From the NCBI GenBank assembly GCA_014529385.2, contig CM043955.1, forward strand, positions 147,947,640 through 148,011,639: DNA of 64,000 bases. Reading direction: 5' to 3'. The DNA is from Adiantum capillus-veneris (lineage: Eukaryota > Streptophyta > Polypodiopsida > Polypodiales > Pteridaceae). Below, one piece after another: positions 51,241 to 62,365 of the stretch (position 1 is its first letter; each line of letters begins with the position of its first letter). The position numbers and the translations under genes are program-made. The notes below the pieces were generated by a model, which did not search any database, was not told where the DNA came from, and was given only the letters and a program-made list of their open reading frames with translations.

Positions 51241-51672
51241 ATGGGTAGGCCGATCCTAGCTGATCTTATTGAGCAGCATCCAGAATTTGAGACTGCAATG
51301 TATAAGTTGCAATACTGTCTTTACCCACATTTGCAAGAGCGGGTGCTCAGACACTACATGCATAAATGGACTGAGTTCATTCCATGGCCAGTTCAACCAC
51401 CTACCCCATGGCATCCACATTACATCACTTGGAACACACTCGGTCGAGAAATCACCATCGACATCGCCATGCTGTCTGGTTGCTCCACAAAACACCATTG
51501 TATGTTGTTTGTGCAGATTGTGGACGTGCTCGGCCTACTCGAGACTATAGAATTGAATTACTCTAACGTGGTTCCCAACCACCTTCAGTCAGCTAAACAA
51601 TTCATTTCGCGCTATTTTCCTGTTTACCAGTTAGTCACAGGCGCAACTTTGAAGATCATCTTACCGATATAG
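51241..51672 (+). CDS. Unknown 143-residue protein
   Basis: ATG at 51241 follows TTTCTTTTTAGTTAACA. The frame reads MGRPILADLIEQHPEFETAM ... HKWTEFIPWPVQPPTPWHPHYITW ... GREITIDIAMLSGCSTKHHCMLF and is rich in His, Pro and Trp. Composition looks like a real protein rather than a random frame. No domain recognised. It may be the last gene of the Helitron-type element or a separate exon. Confidence 0.4.
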   Translation: MGRPILADLIEQHPEFETAMYKLQYCLYPHLQERVLRHYMHKWTEFIPWPVQPPTPWHPHYITWNTLGREITIDIAMLSGCSTKHHCMLFVQIVDVLGLLETIELNYSNVVPNHLQSAKQFISRYFPVYQLVTGATLKIILPI

Positions 51673-52220
51673 CCCTTACTTCGTGCATCAAAATCTCCCA
51701 CTAATATGTGTTGTTACCTAGTCCTCCTTCTCTTCTCCACAGAAGTTCTGTCCGTTTCATTGTGAAGAAGTCATTGCATGCTACATTCAAAGTCTTACCA
51801 ACTCTCGTTTGCTTAGTTCCGTTCTTGATTCATCAACTTTTTACCATACTATTTCCAGTGACTTACACTCACTTAGCGTAACAAGATTTGAGCAAAACAA
51901 ATATTAAGCTCTCCCTGTCTCTCTCTTAAAAAAAAAAAGCCTGCCCCTCTCTCTCTCTCTCTCTCTCTCAAAACAAAACAGTACATAAATTCCTGTATAT
52001 ATGAGTGACTTCTGCTAACTAACGCTCACAAGATTTGCCAACATTAAAATAAACGTACTCACACACTCCCTCCCTCCCTCTCTCTCTCTCTCAGCTTTCA
52101 CTTCTATGTTCTTTTTACTAATGCATACTCTTCAATGGTGCCCTTGCTCTCCATTCATTTCCATACACATCTAGGTACCAAATCCATAAACATCCAAGCA
52201 CCAAAGTGAAGCTCTCTCTA
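51673..52220. other. No gene recognised; short CT runs
   Basis: Pyrimidine-rich patches with CTCTCT runs near 51950-51969 and 52070-52092. No frame or RNA gene. Confidence 0.6.
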
Positions 52221-52550
52221 ATTGCAATAGTATTCCTTCAAACACTCTCCAACTTCATGCCTTCTCCTCCAAAGCTTGGCAATCAAGGCATACTAGTTGG
52301 CTTTCTAAAAGAAACCCTTAGTGTTGGGTTGGTTAGGGGGACTTCATAGTTTTCAGTGCATGATGGAGACTTGTCTTTAAACAATATTGCAATAGTATTC
52401 CTTCAAACACTCTCCAACTTCATGCCTTCTCCTCCAAAGCTTGGCAATCAAGGCATACTAGTTGGCTTTCTAAAAGAAACCCTTAGTGTTGGGCTGGTTA
52501 GGGGGACTTCATAGTTTTCAGTGCATGATGGAGACTTGTCTTTAAACAAT
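52221..52550. repeat. 165-bp tandem duplication
   Basis: 52221-52385 and 52386-52550 are adjacent copies differing at one position that I can see, so the duplication is very recent. No frame. Just after it, an imperfect 90-bp repeat starting AGAATGCTAAAGTGAAGTTT follows at 52551 and 52641. Confidence 0.95.
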
Positions 52551-52699
52551 AGAATGCTAAAGTGAAGTTTCACCTTAAGTAATTTTAGTAAATTTTACAC
52601 ACACACACATATATGTTTTTTTGCATTCTATTATTGTTTTAGAATGCTAAAGTGAAGTTTCACCCTGCATAATTCTAATAAATTCTACACACTGACACG

Positions 52700-53179
52700 T
52701 ATAAATTAGTTCTTTTTATTTCACCTTTCATTTCACAACTTCACATGGCTTTACATTTCTTGCATTTTATAGCTTGATTCCAACTAGTGTTAACATTCAA
52801 AAAAGTCTCTTTTATTAAGCGGCTGTCGATCGAGTTTCCTCCTCACAAAGAAAAAAACCGGAAATACTAGCAAAATTTTTGAGATTTGCAAAATGTTTGC
52901 ATGACTTTCTCACATATTTCATCCGTTTTTCTTTCGTTTACCATGGTTTGCAGCTAGCTAGTCTCGATTTTCAATCGGCTCAAGACTAAGCCGATGCAAT
53001 CCTTTCCCACACTGATACAGTTTATACAATTTTATCACTTTCTTATTGTTTTTGAAACCCGTCATGACCCTTTCACTTGTTTTCATTAGTGAACATGCCA
53101 ATTTGTTGATGCCAACATATGATTATTACCCATCTTATATTTTCATGCTTGTGCTAATTGGCCCTTTTGTCATCACTAA
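52700..53179. other. No gene recognised
   Basis: AT-rich DNA without a recognisable gene. The plus frame at 53046-53267 is open by chance and runs into the MITE. Confidence 0.5.
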
Positions 53180-53432
53180 GGCTGGGTTCAGACTGAACCG
53201 GCGGAAGAAACAAGCCTTGCTAAATGTGCCGCCGCCTAGTGTGAACAGTGTGGAGGAGAAAAAGTGAAAAATTGAAGGGGGCTGAGAGAGGCCATCAACT
53301 CTTTCGAGGGGGGGGGGGAAGAAAAATGGAGGGCCCGGCGGAAGAGTGCCTCAACTCCAGCCAATCAAATTTTGCCATGGAAGATCGACGCCCCTTTGCA
53401 TTTTTCTTCCGCCGCCTAGTCTGAACCCACCT
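53180..53432. mobile_element. MITE with TAA target duplication
   Basis: The 253-bp segment has inverted ends: the left GGCTGGGTTCAGACT pairs with the right AGTCTGAACCCACCT (13 of 15 positions). A second inner inverted block, GGCGGAAGAA/TTCTTCCGCC, lies just inside. TAA lies directly on both sides (53177-53179 and 53433-53435). A 3-bp TAA duplication is typical of PIF/Harbinger-related MITEs. A G run lies inside at about 53310. It encodes nothing. Confidence 0.75.
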
Positions 53433-53435
53433 TAA

Positions 53436-54316
53436 GTCCATCACCATCATCGTCATGTAAATTTACCTATCACTTCTAGTTCTCACTTTCAAGCCATATC
53501 TATTCGTCATTGCAGCATGTGCCTCAATTCAATTCTAATAGAGATATACTCAAACATATACTCACTTCATGAGACCCAAAAACAATCCTTAGGACATATT
53601 TAACGTTATTCTTACATGCAATACGCTATATTTTGTTTCTGCCAATGCCTATCATTCTTGTTTTTATAGAATATGCATCCTAATGTGAAACTAACACAGT
53701 GTATTAGCACATGGGATTTTTGCTCTAATGAAGGTAAGTAGCTTGGCGGCTTTGAGTTAGGTGTGTGTGAACCCAACCTTAGCAACCAAGAATCAATTGA
53801 AGATGGCTAGCCAACATAACATCAAGCCTAATCAAGCCACATAATTAAAGCTAAGAAAAGGAGGCACACACCAATGTGTGATTACAAAGGCAAAGGACAC
53901 CTTCATTCTGCAGGGTTGGCAATACTAGAGCTTAAGCTAGTCACCACTCTATAACAATCTTTGTGCCTTGGATACACAGATAAATTGCTTTGCCATTGGG
54001 TTATCGTATGTTTTTATGATTTCAATCAAGCTCTAGTCTTTTGTTTCATTGTATAACGGTTTGCCTTTTCTTGAGTATTCATGTCTTTTTCTCTATTGTC
54101 TAGATTTCATTCTATTCATACTTATAGTTAGCAGTCACTAGGCCATCCCACCAAGACCTCACAGCTAACCAATGTTAAGTTTAAGGTCAACCATGAAATC
54201 CCCTTGGTTGAGACGTTGCACTTCAAGCACACATCTCAATGTCCAAAGTTTCTTTTTAAGCTTTTGAACATTGGGCTAGATTGAGGAATAGACATATGGA
54301 GGACTATCATGACTAC
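53436..54316. other. No gene recognised
   Basis: AT-rich unique-looking sequence up to the left edge of the Ty3 element. ACTAC at 54312-54316 is the expected position of that element's target duplication, but the partner lies beyond the window. Confidence 0.5.
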
Positions 54317-55338
54317 TGAGGCGGTCCGGGGCGGGCAACAAGAGAGGCGACCTCTAAACACCCCTCAAGGCTCCCGTGCTGCTCAATTGGGGCTGGGGCA
54401 ACCACAAGCACAACACAACAACAAACCCACAGCCAAACCCAAACAAGATAGGGGCACCACCTAGTTATGGTATGCGAACTAGGACGCAAGAGAGATTTTG
54501 GCACAACCAAGAAGATGCACCACACAAAACACACAAACAACCTCACACCAAGACACACACAAACTGGACCAGAGAGAGCTAGAGCAAAGGGAAGAGAGAG
54601 AGAAAAGGATCTTGGGTAATACCTTATTTGTGACTTGCAAATGAAGATGGTTCGTTATGATGCTATTGTAGAACTTGTATAAAACTCACTCAATGCTTAG
54701 TGATTGCTAAACATTGCCAAAACACACACACTGTCTTAGGGTGTGGGAGACCTCTCACCACAATACCCTCTTACAATGGACAAAAAATGGCAATGAAAAA
54801 AACACACTAAAACACTTTCTAAATCAAGATCAACCGATAAAAACTCAAAATACACAAGTCACCTTGAATTCACCGAACCGTATTGCACAAATGGAAGGAT
54901 GAAGATTTGAACGTCGAATCACGCCTTTGATGCACCAAACCTCAATTTATTGATGATGAAGGAGCATATACAATAGTGGTTTTGAGATTTGTGGAACTCA
55001 CGCTCTCTCACTTACAATGTGTAGCTTGAAGGCTTCTCTCACACCAAGAGTGAAGCTCACAAGTGGTTGCTACACCTAAGTCTCTCCTCACGCATAGAGT
55101 GTTGGGGTGCTATGTGAGATATTGGAGGTTGTTTTACAAGAAGGAGACGGGCCTATTTATAGGTTGGAGACCCCTCATTAAGATTATTGGAAATCCTAAT
55201 TTACAAGCTAACAAATCAGGATTATGATTTTTTTGAATATCAAAACATTGCGGGCCTTCTTTGTCTGCTTGAGTCATGGGTGTGGGCTCAAAAGAGAGCA
55301 TTATTGATGGTAGATAAGGTGAAAGTAAGTTTTAAGGA

Positions 55339-55402
<64 letters not shown>

Positions 55403-56981
55403 ACTATACATGTCTTGAGGTGAGGTGTCTTTTATGGTTAGGTCAATGCTATTTTGTGTTAGTATGTTAGTCGTTAGTAATCACTAGAAAGTTAATGTTA
55501 CATTTACAATGGGTAGAGTGAGTTGATTTGATGAAGGAAGAGGGGTGAATTAAAAGAGAATCATTGAGATGGTGAAGCTTTGAAGAAGCTTGAACTCACC
55601 CTTGTGTAGATTGTGGAAAAAATGACCGCTGGTCTTCTTCTTCTTCTTCGCTTCTTTACGCCGCCGCCACGGTTGACCACCACGATGAAAAGAGGATTTG
55701 TTGATGAAAAATCCTCAATTTGCAAAAGTTATCATGGTTAAGATGCTGAATTTTAGATATTTTAGGAGAAGTAAATGAAATTGTAACATAGAAGCAATAG
55801 AGAGAGACATGGAGAGAGTGTATGTATGTAGAGGTTCATAAAAGAACTATAGGGATGAGAGAGAAGGGTAATGGTGAAGAGGGTGGGAGAAGACATGGAA
55901 ATTGCAGGTTTGAGTGAGGGAAGGAGAGGGAGGGATGTGTAAGAGTGAGTAGGTGTGTGGAAGGGTGAGAGAAGACTAAGGGCTACTTGTGAGAAAAGTG
56001 GGCAGACTGGGGTCCACTCAAAAAATCATAGCTCACCGCTGGTAGCCCTTAGAGCGTGGGCTACATTTTCTCTTTTGACCACCGCTCCAAATTCGGAGTG
56101 GAGATAGGTGCCAAAATTCTCACCAAAAAGCCTGTTTTTTATGCCTGCAAAAGTCTTTTAGTGGCCCCCTCCTTTGTTGAATTTGTACAATGCATCCAAG
56201 AGTGAGCCCCTCCTTTGTCATATTATAATACAAAGCATTCAAGTTGCCCTTGACCCATGCATGGAGGAGGATTATTGGTGAAATAAGAAATATATACATG
56301 GTGGGACTAGTGTATGGACTATTCATGGACTTTAGCTCAATGAGCACATGGTGTTAGAATAATGAGTAAAAATAATAATAAAAATATGGAGGAGTTATGG
56401 ATATGGAAAGATATTGGAATCATATGATATGGTCCCTCCTTGAATTATTTTGGGTGAAAGAGGAAAAGGTATGCAAGTAAATAATATAATAAAAGTAACC
56501 AATGAGTAGAAATCAATTTTTTGTTTTCACGAGGGTGAGGGTGAAAATGTGGGAGTGATTTGTATAAAAGAAAAATATGAGGTTAGAGTATGTACATATT
56601 GGCAAAAAATATAATTATGGTGTAAGAGGATGAAAGAAGGTGTACATAGGTTTAATAAAACACACACCTAAGTAGAAATATTTAAATCAAATATCAAAAT
56701 AATTATAAAAAATCCGTATATTTAGGCCATATATACAATGAAATATTTACACACAAAGAGGCCATAATATACTTTTATTTTTTATTTTTTTTATTTTTTT
56801 GGCTCAACTAGCCCAGTGACTAGCTAGCTGAGGGTTTTTTTAAGAAGATATGGGAAAAGCCCCCTAACTCACACACGCCTATGTACAATGAAATGGTAGG
56901 GATAGCCATAGCGTTTGGGTGAATTTGGTAGGGTGGAGTAACTTAGTATAGCAATTATGGAGAGCCGAAAAACGGCTATCA
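54317..56981 (-). repeat. 3' LTR of the Ty3 element (2665 bp)
   Basis: On the plus strand it runs TGAGGCGG...GGCTATCA, so the ends are TG/CA on either strand. It contains a (GA)n array at about 55344-55400, a (TTC)n stretch near 55640, and AT-rich sequence. The small open frames inside are shared by both LTRs and have low-complexity composition. The right end is placed by the purine tract next to it, because the partner LTR is cut off. Confidence 0.85.
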
Positions 56982-56985
56982 TTAG

Positions 56986-56997
56986 CCCTCCCCCAGG
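56986..56997 (-). other. Polypurine tract
   Basis: On the minus strand CCTGGGGGAGGG lies a few bases before the 3' LTR. It would prime second-strand synthesis. Confidence 0.65.
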
Positions 56998-57009
56998 ATG
57001 ATGGTATAT

Positions 57010-59493
57010 TCATGTACCATCATAGAGCATCTTTTCCAAAGAGAGTGCTTTAGAGTCCTTGACGAGATCTTCATTGTTTGGCCCCTCAGAATTTTGGCTG
57101 GAGTTACACTCATGCTTCATGTAACAATACTTACATGAGACAGCGGCCTTTGGACAGATCTTTGGTAGATCCTTTGGTAGAAGGCGACTCAAATAGGGCT
57201 TCAAGCGATACCCGTTTACCTTCCTGGAGTGCTCTTTACCATTCAAGTCCATAAGCTGATAGTAACTAGAATTGAAAGCCTTCTTGACTATGTATGGCCC
57301 TTGCCATCTAGTTTCAAACTTGGCATCAAAACGATTGTCAAGTCGATTGTCATACCTTAGCACAAGCTCTCCTTCCTTGATGCCTTTGTCCTTCCGTTTC
57401 TTGTCGTGCGTTTCTTTCGCTTGTGTGGCTTTCCTCTTGTAGCACTCGTATGCTGCTTCTCTTTTCCACTCAAGCTCCACTAACGTAAGAAGTCGATCCA
57501 TCCATACCTCTTGATCATCTTGTGCTCCTTTGCCATGAAGTCGCATTGTCGGAATGTTGAGCTCGATAGGCTGCAAAGCCTCTTGACCATAGACCAAGTG
57601 AAATGGTGTGAACTCCGTGGCTTCCCTATATGTGGTTCGATATGCCCACAAGGCACCATCCAAGAAGTCATCCCATAATTTTGTCTTGTTTTGCACCATC
57701 TTTCTAATGATTCCTGCAATGACACCATTAGCCTTCTCCACCAAACCATTTGATTGTGGGTAGTATGGTGTGCTATGACGATGTAGAATGTGAAGCTCTT
57801 CACAAACTTCTGTGAGCAAGCCCTTCCTAAACCCTGGACCATTATCAGAAACAATCTCCAAAGGTGTGCCAAATCTGCAACAAATGTGAGTGTACACAAA
57901 CTTGCTAACTGTCCTCTCATTCACTCTTGCCACACTTTGAGCTTCCACCCACCTAGTCATATAGTCTACAGCCACTAGAATGTAGAGTTTACCATTTTTT
58001 GTCCTAGGCAGAGGACCCATAGCATCAATGCCCCACTTTTCAAAGGGTCCATTTGCAAGCACTATTTGCCTCGGGCCATGCACCAACCTTCTATTTCCAT
58101 TTATCTGACAATTGTGACAGCTTTTACACCAATGTTGAACATCCACATGCAAGCTTGGCCAAACATACCCCGCAAGCAAAATCTTCTTCACAGTTGATTC
58201 TTGGGAAAAATGACCACCACATGCCTCTTCATGCAAACCTTTTAGAATGGCTAGAATTTCCTCGATAGTTGGTACTCTTCTGCACACTTGATCCTTCCCT
58301 TTTTGATAGAGGGAGCCTTCTAGGAAGAGATAGAAACTTGCCTTCTTCATGAGTCTCCTCTTCTGAGCCTTCGTGAAGTCTTGTGGAAACTCACCCTCCA
58401 AAATGTAGCCGATAATGGGAGCCAATGACTCCAATCCCTGGTATCTCGGTTGCTTGACAGCTGCTGCCACCATGATGACCCGCACTTCTCTCTCAACACA
58501 TGTAACTGCTTGTTGTGCAAGTAAATCGGCATCTTCATTTTGTTTCCTCGGAATATGATATAGTTGCACTTCTTCAAACTCATTAAACATCTTACGAATG
58601 GCATGAACTTTTGTCCTTAAGCTTTCATTCTTGCATGCCCAAATGCCTAAAATCTGTTTAACAATGAGAAGTGCATCTCCCTTTACCATGAGACGTTTTA
58701 TCCCTTGGCCAATGCACATCTTCAAACCATGAAGTAGTGTGTCGTATTCTGCTTCATTGTTGCTAGTTGAACCTGGTAGATTGACCTTCTCTTTCATGAC
58801 CACCTCTCCACTTGGGTTGAGCAACACTAGCCCTCCCCCTGCTTTTCCTGTGGCTCGTCGAAAAGCTCCATCAAAGAACAAGGTAAAAGCATTGGGAATA
58901 CTTTTTGGTGGTGGCAATGGTAGGGTCTTTACTTGAAGCACCTTAATTTCCTTCTCATGTACCCTATAAGTGAGAATCCCTGCCAATTGTGCACGCACAC
59001 TATCTTCTACCTTGAAAGAGTATTGGAACTCTTGCAACTCCATAATCCACTTTGAGATCCTAGTACTAAGATTCATTTGAGATGACACCCAAGGGAACAA
59101 ATTTTCTGCAGTGAGAATTACAAAAGGTTTTGGTAGTAAGTAGGATCTAAACTTTCTCACCGCAAACATGAGAGAAAGCATCATGAGTTCTGCTTCTGTG
59201 TAGTCTCTCTCCAAAGCATTCATGACCCTACTAGCAAAGTAGATGGGTCGCATCCTTGTACTGTGGGGATCTTGTTGTAGCAACACAGCACCAATTGTTT
59301 CCCTTCCAACACTAGAGCTAACAAAGAATGTGTACTCCCAACAAGGAGGCATGAGTGTTGGTAGCTCTGACAAAATGACTTTAATGTTACAAAAATACTC
59401 TTCAAGCTCATCAAACCATGCAAATTCTACTTGTTGTGTCAACTTTTGCAAAGGATGAAGCAACTCCGAGGCTAAGTGAATGAAGCGTGACAT
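57010..59493 (-). CDS. Ty3 RNase H domains and integrase
   Basis: An open stretch. First comes the Ty3 RNase H (GAVLLQQDPHS..., YTEAELMMLSLMFAVRKFRSYL). Then a second RNase H-like domain (LFFDGAFRRATGKAGGGLVL, NNEAEYDTLLHGLKM; about 58600-58900) diagnostic of Tat-type elements. Integrase follows with the zinc motif H..H...C..C (HEEACGGHF...CKSCHNC, about 58110-58240), the catalytic acidic residues in WGIDAMGPL, SDNGPGF and the VEKANG region, and a final GPY-like segment (RWQGPYIVKKAF). No chromodomain. Confidence 0.9.
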   Translation of the reverse strand: MSRFIHLASELLHPLQKLTQQVEFAWFDELEEYFCNIKVILSELPTLMPPCWEYTFFVSSSVGRETIGAVLLQQDPHSTRMRPIYFASRVMNALERDYTEAELMMLSLMFAVRKFRSYLLPKPFVILTAENLFPWVSSQMNLSTRISKWIMELQEFQYSFKVEDSVRAQLAGILTYRVHEKEIKVLQVKTLPLPPPKSIPNAFTLFFDGAFRRATGKAGGGLVLLNPSGEVVMKEKVNLPGSTSNNEAEYDTLLHGLKMCIGQGIKRLMVKGDALLIVKQILGIWACKNESLRTKVHAIRKMFNEFEEVQLYHIPRKQNEDADLLAQQAVTCVEREVRVIMVAAAVKQPRYQGLESLAPIIGYILEGEFPQDFTKAQKRRLMKKASFYLFLEGSLYQKGKDQVCRRVPTIEEILAILKGLHEEACGGHFSQESTVKKILLAGYVWPSLHVDVQHWCKSCHNCQINGNRRLVHGPRQIVLANGPFEKWGIDAMGPLPRTKNGKLYILVAVDYMTRWVEAQSVARVNERTVSKFVYTHICCRFGTPLEIVSDNGPGFRKGLLTEVCEELHILHRHSTPYYPQSNGLVEKANGVIAGIIRKMVQNKTKLWDDFLDGALWAYRTTYREATEFTPFHLVYGQEALQPIELNIPTMRLHGKGAQDDQEVWMDRLLTLVELEWKREAAYECYKRKATQAKETHDKKRKDKGIKEGELVLRYDNRLDNRFDAKFETRWQGPYIVKKAFNSSYYQLMDLNGKEHSRKVNGYRLKPYLSRLLPKDLPKICPKAAVSCKYCYMKHECNSSQNSEGPNNEDLVKDSKALSLEKMLYDGT

Positions 59494-59620
59494 ATACTCA
59501 CCTTCTGAATGAAAGAGATGACCTCCTTAAGACTCTTCGGTGATGGGAGCTCAATAAGAGCCTTTGCCTTTGAAGGATCCACCTCAATGCCTTTATAGGA
59601 AACCTTGTGACCAAGCAAGA

Positions 59621-61099
59621 TCACTTCATCCTCACTATGTGACACTTGTCGGGGTTGAGTTGACCTCCCATGTCATAGAGCTTCTTTAAACCTTCTTCTA
59701 CCCTTTGTAGATGCAATGATTTTGAGCTATAAATGCAAAAATCATCAATAAAAACCCTAATGGACTTTCCAAAGAATGCTTGAAACACCATGTTCATGAA
59801 GCGTTGGAAAGTTGCAGGAGCATTTGTCAGGCCAAATGGCATGACTCTAAAAGCATAACAACCCCAAGGAGTGATAAAGGTTGTTTTCAATTGATCCTCC
59901 AATGCGATACCTATTTGAAAGTAACCCGAGTAGCCATCACACACAGTGTACTTCTCATGACCAGCTACTTCATTTAGTATCTCATCCTGGAATGGGAGGG
60001 GAAAGTGATCTCTTTTTGTTGCCTCATTGAGTGGACGATAATCCACACACACCCTCCACTTGCCGTTTTTCTTAGGAGTGACAACAACGGGAGAGAGCCA
60101 CTCTGAATTCTCCACTGGATAAATGAAACCTGCTGCTAGAAGCTTTCTTACCTCCTTGAGTAGAGCCTGCTCCTTAATGACTCCTAGCCTTCGTAGCTTT
60201 TGAGCCTTAGGTGTGGCCTCTGGCTTCAACTCAATCTTGTGTTGAACAACATCTACTCCACGCACATCGGTGTAGTCTTTAGCAAAAAGCCTCGGAAATT
60301 TCCTTAGCACACATTTGAACTCCTCTCTTTCATCCTTTGTAAGTGTTGTAGACAACATACCTTCTAACATTCCTTCATCTTCCACCTTTTGGTTCTCTTG
60401 AGGACCTACCTCCTCCAAGCCTTGACAAGAGGTCTCTTGGTTGCTTGGCTTAAACCTTACCCCCATGACTTCGATGGAAGACTCCTCTTCAGTAATGCTG
60501 CCGCTACTTTCTTCTTCTGAAGTGCTATCGGTCCAACCTTCTTCCGTCTCACTTTGAGATGATTCTTCATGGAGCTCCTCTTGGCGTTGCTCCTTCATGT
60601 CAAAGACAACCTTCTTATGATTGTCATTCCTGCAAATTAATTTCCCACTCTCCCAATCCTGCAAAGCTCGCATTTTCATTAGCCATGGTCTTCCTAGGAT
60701 AAATGGATAACCACTTCCCTTGGTCGACATAACATAAAAATCCACCGCTTTCTTAATGCCAAAGACCTCTACAAAGACATTTTTACAAATGCCTACACAC
60801 CTAGCCTTGCTATTGTTTGCCATTTTCACTTTGATTTCAGGTGTCTCATGGATGTGCATGCCTAGTCTTTGCATGAGTCCCTCTGTCATGATGCAAATTT
60901 GTGCACCCCCATCCACTAGACCTTTCCTAACCAATCTCCCTTTGATGTAACAGTCTAGCACCGGTGTAATGTCCTCATTCATTTCAGCTTGTGCAATTTT
61001 TACAACAGGCACACTCTCTTTTACCTTTCTCCTAGTGCTAACTGCCCTTGTTAAATCCCTCCTAACTTGTGGACATAATGCAAGAAATTGAGGCCATGA
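59621..61099 (-). CDS. Ty3 protease and reverse transcriptase
   Basis: The protease motif VDGGAQICIM lies at about 60890-60920, followed by PFILGRPWLMKMRALQDWES. An acidic linker follows (SETEEGWTDSTSEEESSGS). Reverse transcriptase shows WLSPVVVTPKKNGKWRVCVD, FRVMPFGLTNAPATFQRFM and the FIDDF active site near 59735. Part of the Ty3 fossil; pol has about one break in total. Confidence 0.85.
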   Translation of the reverse strand, partial: SWPQFLALCPQVRRDLTRAVSTRRKVKESVPVVKIAQAEMNEDITPVLDCYIKGRLVRKGLVDGGAQICIMTEGLMQRLGMHIHETPEIKVKMANNSKARCVGICKNVFVEVFGIKKAVDFYVMSTKGSGYPFILGRPWLMKMRALQDWESGKLICRNDNHKKVVFDMKEQRQEELHEESSQSETEEGWTDSTSEEESSGSITEEESSIEVMGVRFKPSNQETSCQGLEEVGPQENQKVEDEGMLEGMLSTTLTKDEREEFKCVLRKFPRLFAKDYTDVRGVDVVQHKIELKPEATPKAQKLRRLGVIKEQALLKEVRKLLAAGFIYPVENSEWLSPVVVTPKKNGKWRVCVDYRPLNEATKRDHFPLPFQDEILNEVAGHEKYTVCDGYSGYFQIGIALEDQLKTTFITPWGCYAFRVMPFGLTNAPATFQRFMNMVFQAFFGKSIRVFIDDFCIYSSKSLHLQRVEEGLKKLYDMGGQLNPDKCHIVRMK

Positions 61100-62287
61100 A
61101 ATATCAGGACCCTTACCTCTCATGTCTTCCAACAAGTTGTACGGAGCCATACCATGTCCAAGAGGGAAGTCTTGGAGGTTGATACGACGTCGAGTCCTCT
61201 TGGTTTCCTTGGTTTCCTTTGCCTTCTTGCCTTGTCCATGGTCACTCTGTGATGTGACTCCTTCTTTCTCTTTACCTTTTCGTCGGCCACGCTTAATGCC
61301 ATTGGCTTCCATGTCAACCTCATTTGAATTTGTCACCTCTACCACATGCACATTTGGATCTGGCAAAGGTGGAACTCCTTCTACCCCTTGTGGAGGTGGT
61401 CTTGGTCCATTTGGCCTTTGTAGAAGCCTTGGTTGTTGACCAGCTCCTTCTCCTGCATTCATCACTGGGTAATTCAAGTTAGGTCTCCCTGGCTCTCCAC
61501 GGGGCCAAGGACAATTATACATCCCATGTCCAGACTCTCCGCAATTCCAACATTGCAAGACTCTCCTAGGTCGTGGATCTCGCTCTTCAGACTTCTTTGC
61601 TTGTCCCTTTGGACCTACAGCTTGTGCAAGGTGAATTGACAGGCTGCTTAAAGATTCGTTTAACTTCTCAATTACTTCCGCCGTTACCTCAGGAAGCTCC
61701 CTCGATGTTGATGCTTGTGACTTACCTTTGGGTCTAAGACCTTCTATTGGAACCTCTCCCCTTAAGCACTTGAGTTTCCTATATTTCTCAGCAGCCCTAG
61801 TTTCAGCTGCATCAAAGGTAGCAGGTGCACCCGCCTCAACTTTTACCTTAAGGTCAGGAAAGAGTCCGGCTATGAACCTCTCCTTCTTTAGAAATTCTGC
61901 ACCATCACCAGGGTTAGTAACATTTCGTATCCATAGAGCCCAAAGACGTAGAAACTCTTGCTTGTACAAGTAGTAGTCATCTAAGTCTTTTTGCTTATGA
62001 GAAACAATGTCTTGCCATAATTTCTGAGTGTTTTGGGGATCAAAGAAGTATTTCTTGAAACGATTCAAAACTTCCGTGTAATTCCCTTTAAATTCCTCAG
62101 GCAAAGAGTCAAACCAAGTGCTAGCATCTTTCCTAAGGACCACCTCAAACATTTCTACACGTTCTTGATCAGTTACTATCCTCTTGATACGGCAAGACAT
62201 CTTGAAATTCGCTAGAAATAATTCTGCATCCTCTCTAGGCTCTCCAAAGAAAAGAGGATATCCAGACATTTGGCGTTGGCTCTCCAT
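61100..62287 (-). CDS. Ty3 gag with zinc knuckle
   Basis: Begins MESQRQMSGYPLFFGEPRED and contains the retrotransposon gag fold pattern (WFDSLPEEFKGNYTEVLNRF..., KQKDLDDYYLYKQEFLRLW) and the CCHC knuckle CWNCGESGHGMYNC at about 61512-61557, then basic low-complexity sequence (KRGRRKGKEKEG). Part of the Ty3 fossil. The boundary with protease is approximate because gag and pol share one frame. Confidence 0.85.
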
Positions 62288-62365
62288 TGAATTGATTTCA
62301 AAGTGACGCGTTTTTTTTTTCTTTAAAAGATTTACACAATACTATTTTCTAAATTGCAATCTATT

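Larger units (their letters stand above)
42546..51672 (+). mobile_element. Helitron-type element with kinase and GIY-YIG genes (right end uncertain)
   Basis: The head repeats that of the short unit (TAGTATATT, TTCGTTCCAAGTT, two roughly 70-bp repeats with CAAAAGC.TGAT and GCAAATGTCGT at 42705-42770 and 42838-42898). Downstream, all on the plus strand, lie a small frame, a protein kinase, Rep pieces, a PIF1-type helicase, an unknown frame, a GIY-YIG domain and another unknown frame. Pyrimidine-rich tracts ending in AG just before several frames (near 43380, 45013, 49198, 49661, 50090 and 51230) look like splice acceptors. The Rep and helicase features are those of Helitrons, rolling-circle DNA transposons. 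That head, coding genes and 51.2-51.7 kb belong to one element is inference. No tail copy is seen downstream, and the given end is only the last open frame. Confidence 0.55.

Noticed and set aside
54376-54902. Small frames inside the Ty3 LTR as genes
   Set aside because: They are duplicated exactly at 62956-63482 because both are LTR sequence, and have low-complexity Thr/His/Asn content.
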